This document shows positions 15,254-23,583 of a stretch of 64,000 nucleotides of DNA, in pieces; position 1 is the first letter of the stretch, and each line of letters starts with the position of its first letter. This DNA comes from CAVVSD01 sp963837655 (lineage in GTDB: Bacteria > Actinomycetota > Thermoleophilia > Solirubrobacterales > Solirubrobacteraceae), in the NCBI GenBank assembly GCA_963837655.1, contig CAWIOK010000001.1:568567-632566 (forward strand). The letters are read 5' to 3'. The position numbers were made by a program, and so were the translations under genes. The notes under the pieces are model-generated. The model did not search any database and was not told the DNA's origin. It saw nothing but the letters and a program-made list of their open reading frames with translations.

Positions 15254-16440
15254 GGCATTCTCGATTCGAAAACCGCGTCGTCGACCCCGATGTCGTCCTC
15301 CAGCTCCATCTTGCGCCGCCGCTCGGGGATCAGCCCCTCGGGCCGCAGGATCATCATGATCACCAGCAGGAACCCGAAGATGCCGAACGACAGCTCCGTG
15401 AGGTCGAAGTCCAGGCCGACCTTGCTGGGCAGGCTGTTGAAGACGTCGGGGATCAGGTAGTTGTTGATCACCGACAGCACGATCGCGCCGACCACGACGC
15501 CCCAGATCGACCCCAGGCCGCCGAGGATCACCATGGCGAGCACGAAGATCGAGAACGAGAACTGGAACTGGTCGGCGTTCACGGTGTTCAGGTAGGACGC
15601 CAGGAACGCACCGGACAGGCCGCCGAACGCCGCGCCGGTGCCGTAGGCCATGAGCTTGGTCTTGACCATGGGGATGCCCATGCTCGACGCGGCGACCTCG
15701 TCCTCGCGCAGCGCGATCCACGCGCGGCCGAGGCGCGAGTCGCGCAGCCGGAAGTTCACGAACAACACGACGAACACGAGCCCGAGCGCCACGTAGAACC
15801 ACGGCCGGAGCTCCAGCGAGGTGAACCGGTCGACGAAGGGCAGGTCGATCTTGTCGACCGGCGTGATGCCCTGGCGACCGGCGGTGAGCTCCGTCCCGAA
15901 GCCCTTGATCTCGTCGCCGTTGATGGCGATCCGGCCGATGATCTCTCCGAACGCGAGCGTCACGATCGCGATGTAGTCGCCGCGGAGGCGCAACGTCGGC
16001 AGGCCGATGATGATCCCCGCGACCGTCGTGGCGGCAACCGCCAGCACGCAGACGATCAGGAAGTTGAAGTGGATGCCGGGCAGCATCTGCGAGGGGCCGG
16101 TGACCAGGAAGTGGATGCCGTCCCCGCCGCCTGCGTTCGCGTGGAACGAGGAGCCGAAGTAGCCCATCGTGTACGCGCCGATCGCGAAGAACGCGACGTA
16201 GCCGAGGTCGAGGAGGCCCGCGAAGCCGACGATGATGTTGAGCCCCAGCGCCATCACCACGTACGCAGCGGCGAGCACGAGGTTGTTCATCACGTTGCCG
16301 CCGCTGTCGATGAACAGCGGGATGACGATCGCGGCGAGGCACGCCAGCGCGGTGAGCGCGATCCGCGCGCCCTTCGGCATCCTGCTCGCGCCGGGCGCCG
16401 GCGCAGTCGACGTGGACTCCGGTACCGCGGCGGCCGTCAT
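15250..16440 (-). CDS. livM: Branched-chain amino acid ABC transporter permease LivM
   Basis: A 396-residue inner-membrane protein with about 10 hydrophobic segments. The LivM family blocks are present: ALGLNIIVGFAGLLDLGYVAFFAIGAY, GLPTLRLRGDYIAIVTLAFGEI and AMVILGGLGSIWG. It also has a charged cytoplasmic tail of about 30 residues rich in acidic residues and arginine after LRPEGLIP. A cytoplasmic N-terminal extension of about 25 residues precedes the first helix. The ATG at 16440 overlaps the livH stop by 4 bp. With LivH it forms the translocation path. Confidence 0.95.
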   Translation of the reverse strand: MTAAAVPESTSTAPAPGASRMPKGARIALTALACLAAIVIPLFIDSGGNVMNNLVLAAAYVVMALGLNIIVGFAGLLDLGYVAFFAIGAYTMGYFGSSFHANAGGGDGIHFLVTGPSQMLPGIHFNFLIVCVLAVAATTVAGIIIGLPTLRLRGDYIAIVTLAFGEIIGRIAINGDEIKGFGTELTAGRQGITPVDKIDLPFVDRFTSLELRPWFYVALGLVFVVLFVNFRLRDSRLGRAWIALREDEVAASSMGIPMVKTKLMAYGTGAAFGGLSGAFLASYLNTVNADQFQFSFSIFVLAMVILGGLGSIWGVVVGAIVLSVINNYLIPDVFNSLPSKVGLDFDLTELSFGIFGFLLVIMMILRPEGLIPERRRKMELEDDIGVDDAVFESRMP

Positions 16441-17495
16441 CCAGCCTCCCTCGTCTCCTCGCCAAGGAGGCCGGACGGACGGAAGACCATGATCAGGATG
16501 AGGTAGCCGAACACGACCGCCGGCGTCCACTCGGTGCCGATGCGATTGTCGGAGATCTGCTGGATGAAGCCGATGATCAGACCGCCGAGCACTGCACCGC
16601 GGATGTTGCCGATGCCCCCCATGACGGCGGCGGTGAACGCGATGAGCCCGGCGGTGAAGCCCTGGAAGTACCAGATGGTGGTCTGGAAGAGCGCGTAGAT
16701 CAGGCCGGCCGCGCCGGCGAGCATCCCGCCGATCAGGAAGGTCAGACTGATCGTCGTGTCGACGTTGATGCCCATGAGGCGCGCCGCGTCGGGCTCTTGA
16801 GCGGTCGCGCGCATCGCCTTGCCCAAGCGGCTGCGCGCGATGAACGTCGTCATCAGGAAGACGAGCGGGAACGTGACGCCCACGGCGAGAACGTCGCCGT
16901 TGGTGACCGGCACGCCGAAGATGGTGACCAGCACGTGCTGGGAATCGATCAGGTCGGTGATGCTCTGCGGCGAGCCTCCGCGCCAGAGCAGGCCGACGTT
17001 CTGCAGGATGAACGAGATGCCGACCGCCGTGATGAGGGGCGCCAGCTTGGGCGCGGATCTGAGTGGTCGGTAGGCGACCTTCTCGATCAGGACGTTCAGC
17101 GTCCCGCACGCGATCATCGAGACGACGAGCGCGACGAGGAGACCCAGGACCAACCCGGCGATGCCGGTCGATGCGGTGAGCCCGAGCGTCCCGAACAGGC
17201 TGACCGACACGAACGAGCCGATCATGAACACCTCGCCGTGGGCGAAGTTGATGAGCTCGATGATGCCGTAGACAAGGGTGTAGCCGATGGCCACGAGGGC
17301 CCAGATGGACCCGTTGGACACGCCGTCGACGAGGTTCTCACCGATGCGGGTGAGGTTCCCTTGGTTGATCAAGTCGGTGACCGCGTAGTACAGCGGCAGC
17401 GCGACGAGGGCGATGATGAGCCCGTACCGGCTCAGGAACGACCTGATCGCCCTTATCGCAGTGGGCCTGGATGCAGGGAGGCTGGCTGCTGTCAT
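16437..17495 (-). CDS. livH: Branched-chain amino acid ABC transporter permease LivH
   Basis: A 352-residue membrane protein with the LivH signature blocks GSIWALVAIGYTLVYGIIELINFAHGEVFMIG and AVMGGIGNIRGAVLGGL. The length is longer than E. coli LivH (308) because of an N-terminal extension of about 45 residues that adds a hydrophobic segment (LIIALVALPLYYAV). The gene follows livK after a 61-bp gap containing a perfect hairpin, suggesting that full-length readthrough to livHMGF is limited relative to the abundant binding protein. Confidence 0.95.
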   Translation of the reverse strand: MTAASLPASRPTAIRAIRSFLSRYGLIIALVALPLYYAVTDLINQGNLTRIGENLVDGVSNGSIWALVAIGYTLVYGIIELINFAHGEVFMIGSFVSVSLFGTLGLTASTGIAGLVLGLLVALVVSMIACGTLNVLIEKVAYRPLRSAPKLAPLITAVGISFILQNVGLLWRGGSPQSITDLIDSQHVLVTIFGVPVTNGDVLAVGVTFPLVFLMTTFIARSRLGKAMRATAQEPDAARLMGINVDTTISLTFLIGGMLAGAAGLIYALFQTTIWYFQGFTAGLIAFTAAVMGGIGNIRGAVLGGLIIGFIQQISDNRIGTEWTPAVVFGYLILIMVFRPSGLLGEETREAG

Positions 17496-17514
17496 TGCGT
17501 GGGATCGGCCGGAG

Positions 17515-17543
17515 GGGCGGGCCTGCTGGACGCAGGCCCGCCC
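17515..17543 (-). terminator. Perfect 12-bp hairpin between livK and livH (attenuator/partial terminator)
   Basis: GGGCGGGCCTGC (17515-17526), the loop TGGAC, then GCAGGCCCGCCC (17532-17543) form an uninterrupted 12-bp stem. It lies just after the livK stop in the direction of transcription. There is no U-tract, so it may stabilise the livK transcript end or cause partial termination instead of complete termination. A binding protein made in excess over its permease would be expected from such a site. Confidence 0.7.
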
Positions 17544-17556
17544 GCCAGGACTTCGA

Positions 17557-18822
17557 TCAGGTCTGCGCCTTGACCGTCTTGTCGAACGTCAGCTCGCCGT
17601 TCTCGATCTTGTAGACGCCGTAGTCCGTGAGGGACGTATCGCCGTTCTTGTCGATCGAGTAGGTGCCGAGCACGCTCTTGCGGTCCTTCGTCGCGAACAG
17701 CGCGTCGAGGATCTTCTGCTTGTCGGCCGAGCCGGCGCGCTTGATGGCGTCGAGGGCGAGGTTCATCGCCTCGTAGCCGTAGATCGCGTACGGATCGGGG
17801 GTCTTGTCGCCGTACTTCTGGCCGTACTCCTTGAAGAACTGCTGGCCCTCCGGCGGGTACTGGTCCGGGGACAGCGTGGCGACCGTCAGGGTCGTCTTCG
17901 CGCCGACGCTGGCGGGGATGCCGCCCTCCTTGGGGTCGGTGAACGCGGCCTCGGCCACGCCGTCCGGCCCGTAGAGCTTGGCGTCGGGGATCGCCGCGGA
18001 GAAGTCCTTGAAGATCTGCGCGGCGTTGTTGGAGGTCGTGCCCGAGAACGCGAAGCAGTCGACGCCGTCACCCTTGGCCTTGGAGGCCAGGGAGCGGTAG
18101 TTGGCCGCCTTCGGGTCGATGCCCTCGTTGAAGTCGATCTTCAGGCCCTGCGACTTCGCGGACGACTCGATGTTGCGCGCGAGGCCGGCGCCGTAGACCT
18201 CCTTGTCGTTCGCGATCGCGACGCTGGTGCAGCCGTCGCCCTTCATGATCGTCGCGAGCGCCGCGCCCTGGATCGTGTCCTTCGGCACGATGCGGGTGTA
18301 GGTGCGCGTTCCGGCCGGGTAGTACTTCTCCGGCTCGCCCTTGTCCGCGCCGGCCGCGTCGGAGGTGAGGCCGACCGCCGTGTTGGACGGGGAGATCTGC
18401 GGGACGCCGCCCTCGTTGAGGATCGGAATCGACACGGCCGAGGCGCCGGAGTTGAACTCGCCGATGTACACGGCGGTCTTGTCGTCCTGCGCGGCCTTAC
18501 GAGCGTTCGCCGAGGTCAGCTCCGGCGTCCAGTTGCCGGCCTGCGCCGACGCGTCGCTGAGCGACGTGTACTTGATGGTGTAGTCGCCGGCCTTGTTGCC
18601 CGCCTGATCCAGCGCGAGCTTCATGCCGTTGACCAGCGCCGTCGACTGACCGCGCTGCGCACCCTCCAGCGGAAGGCTGGAGTAGATGTGCAGCTCGCCG
18701 CCGCCGGACGATGTGGTGCTGCTGCCGCCGCTGCTGCTGCTGCTGTCGCTACCGCAGGCGATGACGCCTGTACTGGCAGCCGCTACGACACAGCCGAGCG
18801 CGAGAAGTCTGTGATACCGCAA
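17557..18822 (-). CDS. livK: Branched-chain amino acid ABC transporter substrate-binding lipoprotein LivK
   Basis: A 421-residue exported lipoprotein. The signal peptide ends in a lipobox, GVIACGSD, with Cys23 as the lipidation site. A Ser/Gly linker of about 20 residues precedes the type I periplasmic-binding fold, which begins LHIYSSLPLEGAQRGQ and includes YIGEFNSGASAVSIPILNEGG and YGYEAMNLALDAI. The start is TTG at 18822, supported by GGGAGGGG upstream. It captures the amino acid outside the cell for LivHMGF. The next gene upstream (18956-20185) is a paralogous binding protein. The Leu/Ile/Val specificity is by family only. Confidence 0.9.
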   Translation of the reverse strand: MRYHRLLALGCVVAAASTGVIACGSDSSSSSGGSSTTSSGGGELHIYSSLPLEGAQRGQSTALVNGMKLALDQAGNKAGDYTIKYTSLSDASAQAGNWTPELTSANARKAAQDDKTAVYIGEFNSGASAVSIPILNEGGVPQISPSNTAVGLTSDAAGADKGEPEKYYPAGTRTYTRIVPKDTIQGAALATIMKGDGCTSVAIANDKEVYGAGLARNIESSAKSQGLKIDFNEGIDPKAANYRSLASKAKGDGVDCFAFSGTTSNNAAQIFKDFSAAIPDAKLYGPDGVAEAAFTDPKEGGIPASVGAKTTLTVATLSPDQYPPEGQQFFKEYGQKYGDKTPDPYAIYGYEAMNLALDAIKRAGSADKQKILDALFATKDRKSVLGTYSIDKNGDTSLTDYGVYKIENGELTFDKTVKAQT

Positions 18823-18955
18823 AGTGGTGCCCCTCCCGAGGGTCGTACCTAGAAGCGCGCGTGATCCTACACGGCAGATTCAGTTATGCGAGAGGGCTGA
18901 TATGCCACGGCGACCGCCGGTCGATGCAGTTCCGACACACGGGCGCAACGCCGCG

Positions 18956-20185
18956 TCAGGTGCTGGGCAGGGCCTCGCGGACGAACGCGAGCCGCCCGTC
19001 ACTGACCCGCCAGACGGCGTAACGGCGGATGGTGCTGTCACCCGTCGGGGTCACCGACCAGGTGCCCAGCGCGGTTGCCCGCTCACGCAACGAGAAGTAC
19101 GCCTTGATGATCGCGGAGCGGTCGTTTCCCTTGACTCCCGCTGCCTTCACGGCATCCAGGAACGCGCGCATCGCCTCGTAGCTGAACACGGCGTCGGGGA
19201 CGGGCTGCCGTCCGTAGGCGCGGGCGAACGCATCGGCGAACCGGCGCGCCTGCCGCGGCAGGTCGCCGTACGGGAACGCGGGGCTCGTGAGCAGCAGTTC
19301 GCGCGCGGTGCCGGGATCGATCGCGGCAGCCAACGACGCGTCGGCGAGCCCGTCGGGCGCGAACAGGGCGAGGTCGGGGTCGGCGGTGTGCAGCGCATCG
19401 AGGACCCTCGCGCCGGCCTTCGTGGTCGTCCCGGCGTACAGCGCGGCGTCCGCCCCGGCCTTCACGGCGTCCCGCGCGACGCCGGACTGGTCGTCGTCGC
19501 CCGGGTCGACCGGCGTGTCGACCACGATCTTGATGCCGGCCGCCGGAGCCTCCTTCTCGATGAGGTCCGAGATCCCCAGGGCCTCGAGCTCGTTGTCGTG
19601 CAGCACGGCGAGGCGGCGGACGCCCCGGTCGCGCATCGTCGCGATCAGCGCCCGGGTCTGGATGTCGTCCGCGGGCGCGATGCGGCCGAACGAGCGCACG
19701 CCGGACGGATAGAAGCGCTCCGGTTCGCCGCGGCCTGCCGGCCGCGTGAGGCCGACGTAGCCGGTCGTCGGGCCGATCTCGAGCACGCCCGCCTCGTTGA
19801 GCAGCGGCAGCGTGAGCGCCGTGGCGCCCGCGCCGCTGTCGCTGATGTACCCCATGATGTTGCGGTCGGCGATCGCCCGCCTGGCGTTCCCGACGGCCTG
19901 GTCGGCGTCCCACTGCCGGGTGTCCGGGTCCGTGTCGTCGAGCGAGACCACGTTCACGGTGAACTGCCCGACCTTGCCGCCCGCCTGCTCGAGCGCGAGC
20001 TTCACGGCGTCGGATCCATCCTGGGCGGCCTGACGACCGTCGCCCGACAGCGGCCCGCTCGTGTAGACGGTCAGGATCAGGCTGCCGGTCGTCGTGTCGT
20101 CGCTCGTCTCGCCGCAGCCGACGAGTCCCGCGACACCGAGCAGCGCAGCGAGCAGGCTCCACAGGACGACGACCCGGCGGCGCAC
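18956..20185 (-). CDS. Second branched-chain-type ABC substrate-binding lipoprotein
   Basis: A 409-residue paralogue of LivK. The lipobox GLVGCGET gives Cys24 as lipidation site, followed by a short acidic/Thr linker and a type I binding fold (ILTVYTSGPLSGDGRQ, YISDSGAGATALTLPLLNEAG, SYEAMRAFLDAVKAAG). The start is GTG at 20185. It has no permease or ATPase genes of its own and precedes livK in the same orientation, so it probably feeds LivHMGF with a different ligand. Divergence from livK is considerable, pointing to altered specificity. Ligand unknown. Confidence 0.87.
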   Translation of the reverse strand: MRRRVVVLWSLLAALLGVAGLVGCGETSDDTTTGSLILTVYTSGPLSGDGRQAAQDGSDAVKLALEQAGGKVGQFTVNVVSLDDTDPDTRQWDADQAVGNARRAIADRNIMGYISDSGAGATALTLPLLNEAGVLEIGPTTGYVGLTRPAGRGEPERFYPSGVRSFGRIAPADDIQTRALIATMRDRGVRRLAVLHDNELEALGISDLIEKEAPAAGIKIVVDTPVDPGDDDQSGVARDAVKAGADAALYAGTTTKAGARVLDALHTADPDLALFAPDGLADASLAAAIDPGTARELLLTSPAFPYGDLPRQARRFADAFARAYGRQPVPDAVFSYEAMRAFLDAVKAAGVKGNDRSAIIKAYFSLRERATALGTWSVTPTGDSTIRRYAVWRVSDGRLAFVREALPST

Positions 20186-20197
20186 GACGGGTACGGG

Positions 20198-20362
20198 CTA
20201 GGTCCTCTGGTTGCCCGGCAGGAACGGCATTGCGATGCGAGCGCCTGCCGCGAGCAGGATGATGAGCGTGGTCAGCAGGAACGCGTCGACCGACTTCACG
20301 CCGAGTGCCCAGAGGACGATCCAGACGACGAGCCCGCCGGTGACGGAGAAGATGAAGCCCAT
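20198..20362 (-). CDS. Small membrane protein, 54 residues
   Basis: The ATG at 20362 and the stop at 20198 give a protein with two hydrophobic segments (IFSVTGGLVVWIVLWALGV and AFLLTTLIILLAAGARIAM) and a short polar tail. It lies 9 bp after the Old Yellow Enzyme-type gene and 12 bp before the second binding-protein gene, so it is embedded in a same-strand run. Actinobacterial genomes often carry such two-helix proteins; I cannot assign a function. Confidence 0.6.
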   Translation of the reverse strand: MGFIFSVTGGLVVWIVLWALGVKSVDAFLLTTLIILLAAGARIAMPFLPGNQRT

Positions 20363-20371
20363 GGCGCAACC

Positions 20372-22438
20372 CTACCCACCTGGCGTGACGGCGGTCTCGC
20401 CGACCTCCAGGAGGTCCCAGCGCCGCTGCAGCTCGCCCGGGTCGGGCAGCTCGGAACGGTCCATCTCCAGTCCCGCGACGTAGCCGTCGAAGATCGCGTG
20501 GTCGAGCCCGCGCGGCGCGAGGCAGTCGCCCAGACGCAGATGCTCCCCGTCCAGCGCGTGGTGCAGCGTGTCCTCCGCCCGGCGCTGGGTGACGAGGACC
20601 ACCGTGGCGACGTCTCCGACCGTGTGCGCAGCGCCCGTGTAGAGGTTGTAGGCGGCAACTCGCCCGCCGCGTACGGACCGCACCCAGGAGTTCAGGTGGA
20701 CGGTGATCGGCTGCGCGAGCACCCGGGCGTAGATCACGGGATGCTCGAGCGTCGGGACGGTGTCCGGGAAGAGCATCGGACGCGTGGTGACGTGCTCCAC
20801 CGGATGGCCGGCGGCGAGCAGCAGCTCGGTCACCGACGCCGCGTAGCGGCCTCCGTCGTCGTCCAGGACCGCGACCGGACCGTCCGCGACGTGCGCGCCG
20901 TCGAGGACGTCCCAGCCGGTCAGGACGTGCGACTCGCCGGCGCCGTCGAGCTCGAGGACGCTCGCGTTCCAGGTCGAGAAGCCCCGTCGGTCGGGCCGGG
21001 CGCCCGTGGCCAGGAGCACGCGGTCGGCGCCGTGGGCGCGGACCGCGGCCGCGTCCAGCTCGGTACCGAGGCGGACGTCGACGCCGCGGCGGTCCAGCTC
21101 GGCCTCGAGGTCGCTGACCAGCAGGCCGACGTCGTCGCGGCCGGGTGCGCGCAGCAGGAGGTTCACCTGGCCGCCGAGGCGGTCGGCGCGCTCGGCCAAC
21201 GTGACCGTGTGGCCGCGCCTGGCCAGGGTGGCCGCAGCCTTCATGCCCGCGGGGCCCCCGCCGACGACGAGCCAGCTGCGTCGCTCGCGGGCGGCCCGTC
21301 GGTGCGGGCGGAAGATCGATTCGCGGCCGGCGTCCGGGTTGACCGTGCAGTGGATCGGCGAGGCGCGCATGAGGTTCGTGAAGCAACCCTGGTTCGCGCG
21401 GATGCAGTGCGTGATCTCGTCCTCGCGCCCGGAGCGCACCTTCTCGACCCAGTCGGGCTCGGCGAGCTGCTCGCGGGTCAGAGCGACGACGTCGGCCTGC
21501 CCTGCCGCGAGAATCGAGTCGACCTGCTGCGGGCGGCGGATCCCGCCGACGAGGAACACCGGCGTCGCCCCGACCGAAGCGCGGAACGTGCCGCTCGCCT
21601 CGGCCAGCCAGCCGTCGGGCGGGCCGCCGATCGGCGGCACCGACAGGAAGAACGTGTGGTAGCCGGGGCCGCTCATGTTGAAGAAGTCGACCCTCGACGT
21701 CGCGGCCAGCTCCTGGCCGATCCCGATGACGTCGTCGAGCTCCAGGCCGCCGGGGAAGAAGTCGCCCAGGCTCATCCGGACACCCACCGTGAAGTCGTCC
21801 CCGACGCGCTCGCGCACCGCTCGCAGCACCCTGCCGGCCAGCCGCGCGCGGTTGGCGATGCTGCCTCCGTACTCGTCCGTGCGCTTGTTGTAGAGCGGTG
21901 AGAAGAACTGGTGGAGCAGGTAGCCGTGCGCCATGAGGATCTCGACGCCGTCGTAGCCGCCCTCGCGGATGAGCTCGGCGGCTCGGGCCCAGTGCTCCTC
22001 GAGGGCGACCATGTCGGCCTCCTCCATGGGCCGCGGCACCTTCCCGTGGGTCGGCGCGGGCACGTCTGACGCGCTGATGAGCTCGTGCAGCTCGTCGATC
22101 CCGTCTGTCGGGCTGTTCACGCCGAAGTGGTTCGTCTGGGCGAAGATCTTCGTGTCATGGCGGTGGACCGCCTCGGTGACCTTCCGGTCGGCCGCAGTGA
22201 TGCCGGCGACGTAGCCGGAGGAGAACGCCGGAGGCGCGAGCGTGCTCGCGTCGATCCCGCGACCACCGGCGATGATGAGCCCGACCCCGCCGTTCGCGCG
22301 CTCGAGGTAGTACGCGAGGTCGCGCGGGGACTCGACCCCGTAGTCGGCGTACCCCTTGGAGTGGGCGGTCTGCATGATCCGGTTCGGGAGGACGACCTCC
22401 CCCACCGGCAGCGGCTCGAACATCGCCCTCGACGTCAT
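20372..22438 (-). CDS. NADH:flavin oxidoreductase/2,4-dienoyl-CoA reductase family enzyme
   Basis: A 688-residue two-part enzyme. Residues 1-about 335 are an FMN-binding Old Yellow Enzyme barrel (NRIMQTAHSKGYADYG, GYDGVEILMAHGYLLHQFFSP, FLVGGIRRP). Then comes an Fe-S ligand region and, from about residue 385, an FAD/NAD(P) domain (VVGGGPAGMKAAATLARRGH). The Fe-S motif is C345-x6-C352-x11-C364, with Ala348 where the second Cys of the usual CxxCxxxC-x11-C is expected. ATG at 22438 has GGGGGAG upstream. It probably reduces an enoyl or dienoyl CoA, or another activated alkene. A related branch belongs to mycofactocin systems, but no mycofactocin genes are in this window. Confidence 0.87.
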   Translation of the reverse strand: MTSRAMFEPLPVGEVVLPNRIMQTAHSKGYADYGVESPRDLAYYLERANGGVGLIIAGGRGIDASTLAPPAFSSGYVAGITAADRKVTEAVHRHDTKIFAQTNHFGVNSPTDGIDELHELISASDVPAPTHGKVPRPMEEADMVALEEHWARAAELIREGGYDGVEILMAHGYLLHQFFSPLYNKRTDEYGGSIANRARLAGRVLRAVRERVGDDFTVGVRMSLGDFFPGGLELDDVIGIGQELAATSRVDFFNMSGPGYHTFFLSVPPIGGPPDGWLAEASGTFRASVGATPVFLVGGIRRPQQVDSILAAGQADVVALTREQLAEPDWVEKVRSGREDEITHCIRANQGCFTNLMRASPIHCTVNPDAGRESIFRPHRRAARERRSWLVVGGGPAGMKAAATLARRGHTVTLAERADRLGGQVNLLLRAPGRDDVGLLVSDLEAELDRRGVDVRLGTELDAAAVRAHGADRVLLATGARPDRRGFSTWNASVLELDGAGESHVLTGWDVLDGAHVADGPVAVLDDDGGRYAASVTELLLAAGHPVEHVTTRPMLFPDTVPTLEHPVIYARVLAQPITVHLNSWVRSVRGGRVAAYNLYTGAAHTVGDVATVVLVTQRRAEDTLHHALDGEHLRLGDCLAPRGLDHAIFDGYVAGLEMDRSELPDPGELQRRWDLLEVGETAVTPGG

Positions 22439-22457
22439 GTGGCTCTCCCCCGGACTC

Positions 22458-22473
22458 TCAACCGTGCGGTTGA
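22458..22473. promoter_or_regulatory. Palindromic operator candidate upstream of the oxidoreductase gene
   Basis: TCAACCGTGCGGTTGA is a 7-bp perfect inverted repeat with a 2-bp spacer, centred about 28 bp upstream of the oxidoreductase ATG. It resembles operators of TetR-type repressors in form (AACCGnnCGGTT). No regulator gene is adjacent, so the cognate protein is unknown. Confidence 0.5.
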
Positions 22474-22785
22474 TCGGGATCGTACCCGGGGTGGTGCTCA
22501 GCTCGCGTCGTGGGTTGTGGCAGCTCGCCGAACCGCCACACCGCCACTTCCGGACAACGGCCGACTGGCTCGCCCCGTGCGGTTCGACGCGGTGGGAGTG
22601 GGGGCGCGGTTGCCGCGGGCAAGTGAGCGCCGCGGTGCCACTTTCACCGCGCGATCTGTCTAGTACACGTATTTGGTGCCCTGGGCAGATCCGGTCTCGA
22701 GCGCAGCCACTCCCACTCTGTCCGCTCTCGGTGATCTGTTCAGCTTCCGCACCACGCAACACGACACGACGGCGCGGCGCGCCAC
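22474..22785. other. Intergenic region between trpA end and oxidoreductase start
   Basis: Together with the operator this makes a gap of about 347 bp. No protein gene with convincing codon use is visible on either strand. It contains the palindrome at 22458-22473 and a hairpin at 22632-22652. The rest should hold the end of the trp transcript and the promoter of the oxidoreductase gene. I see no tRNA or known riboswitch. Confidence 0.5.
22632..22652 (-). terminator. Hairpin downstream of trpA, possible trp operon terminator
   Basis: CGCGGTG, a 7-nt loop and CACCGCG form a perfect 7-bp stem about 130 bp beyond the trpA stop. It lacks a U-tract, so termination is a guess based on position. Confidence 0.35.
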
Positions 22786-23583
22786 CTACGACGCCCGCAA
22801 AGCAGCCGCAAACCCCGCCACGAGCTCCCGTACCGCCGAAGGGGACTCCGGCGCCTCCGCCACCGCCCGCACCAGCCGCGATCCGACGATGACGCCGTCG
22901 GCGCCCGCGTCCGCCGCCGCGGACGCCTGCTCCGGCGTCGCGATGCCGAAGCCGAGGGCCACGGGCACCGACGTGCACGCGTGCGCGCGGGCCAGCACCG
23001 GCGCGAATGCGTCTGCGCCCGTGGTCCGCTCGCCCGTCGTGCCCGTCACCGAGACCGTGTAGAGGAAGCCGCGGGCCTGGGCGCCGATCCTGGCCAGGCG
23101 CTCCTCGGGGCTCGTCGGTGCGACGAGCGGCACGAGCGCGAGGCCGGCCGCGTCGCACGCCTGCAGCACCTCGCCGGACTCCTCCAAAGGAAGGTCGGGC
23201 ACGATGAGCCCGCTGGCGCCCGCGTCCACCGCGCGCCGCGCGAAGACCTCAGGGCCGCGCGCGAGCACGATGTTGGCGTAGCACATGAGGACGACCGGGA
23301 CCCGCGGCGCGATCGCCTCGCACACCCCGAGCACGCCGCTCAGCGTCGCCCCAGCGCGCAGCGCCTCGGTGCCCGCCGCGTGGACGACCGGACCGTCCGC
23401 GAGCGGGTCGGAGAACGGCACGCCCAGCTCGACCAGGTCCGCCCCGCCGTCGGCGTACGCACGGCCGACCTCCTTGGAGCCGTCGAGCGTCGGGAAGCCC
23501 CCCATGAGGTAGGGCATGAGCGCAGCGCGGCCGGGCGCCTGGGCGAACGCCCTGCCGATCGCGCCGGTCTCAGTCGCCGGCAC
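22786..23583 (-). CDS. trpA: Tryptophan synthase alpha chain
   Basis: A 265-residue TIM barrel that cleaves indole-3-glycerol phosphate to indole for TrpB. Family blocks are present: LMPYLMGGFPTLDGS, the catalytic Glu in VELGVPFSDPLADGP, the Asp in GLIVPDLPLEES, and GFLYTVSVTGTTGER plus VALGFGI for phosphate binding. The GTG at 23583 lies 14 bp inside the 3' end of trpB, giving a product that starts VPATETGAIGRAF; no better start is available. Last gene of the trp operon. Confidence 0.95.
   Translation of the reverse strand: MPATETGAIGRAFAQAPGRAALMPYLMGGFPTLDGSKEVGRAYADGGADLVELGVPFSDPLADGPVVHAAGTEALRAGATLSGVLGVCEAIAPRVPVVLMCYANIVLARGPEVFARRAVDAGASGLIVPDLPLEESGEVLQACDAAGLALVPLVAPTSPEERLARIGAQARGFLYTVSVTGTTGERTTGADAFAPVLARAHACTSVPVALGFGIATPEQASAAADAGADGVIVGSRLVRAVAEAPESPSAVRELVAGFAAALRAS

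Noticed and set aside
22580..22660. tRNA gene, because of GGTTCGA-like sequence
   Set aside because: The surrounding bases do not form an acceptor stem or anticodon arm, and no cloverleaf could be drawn.
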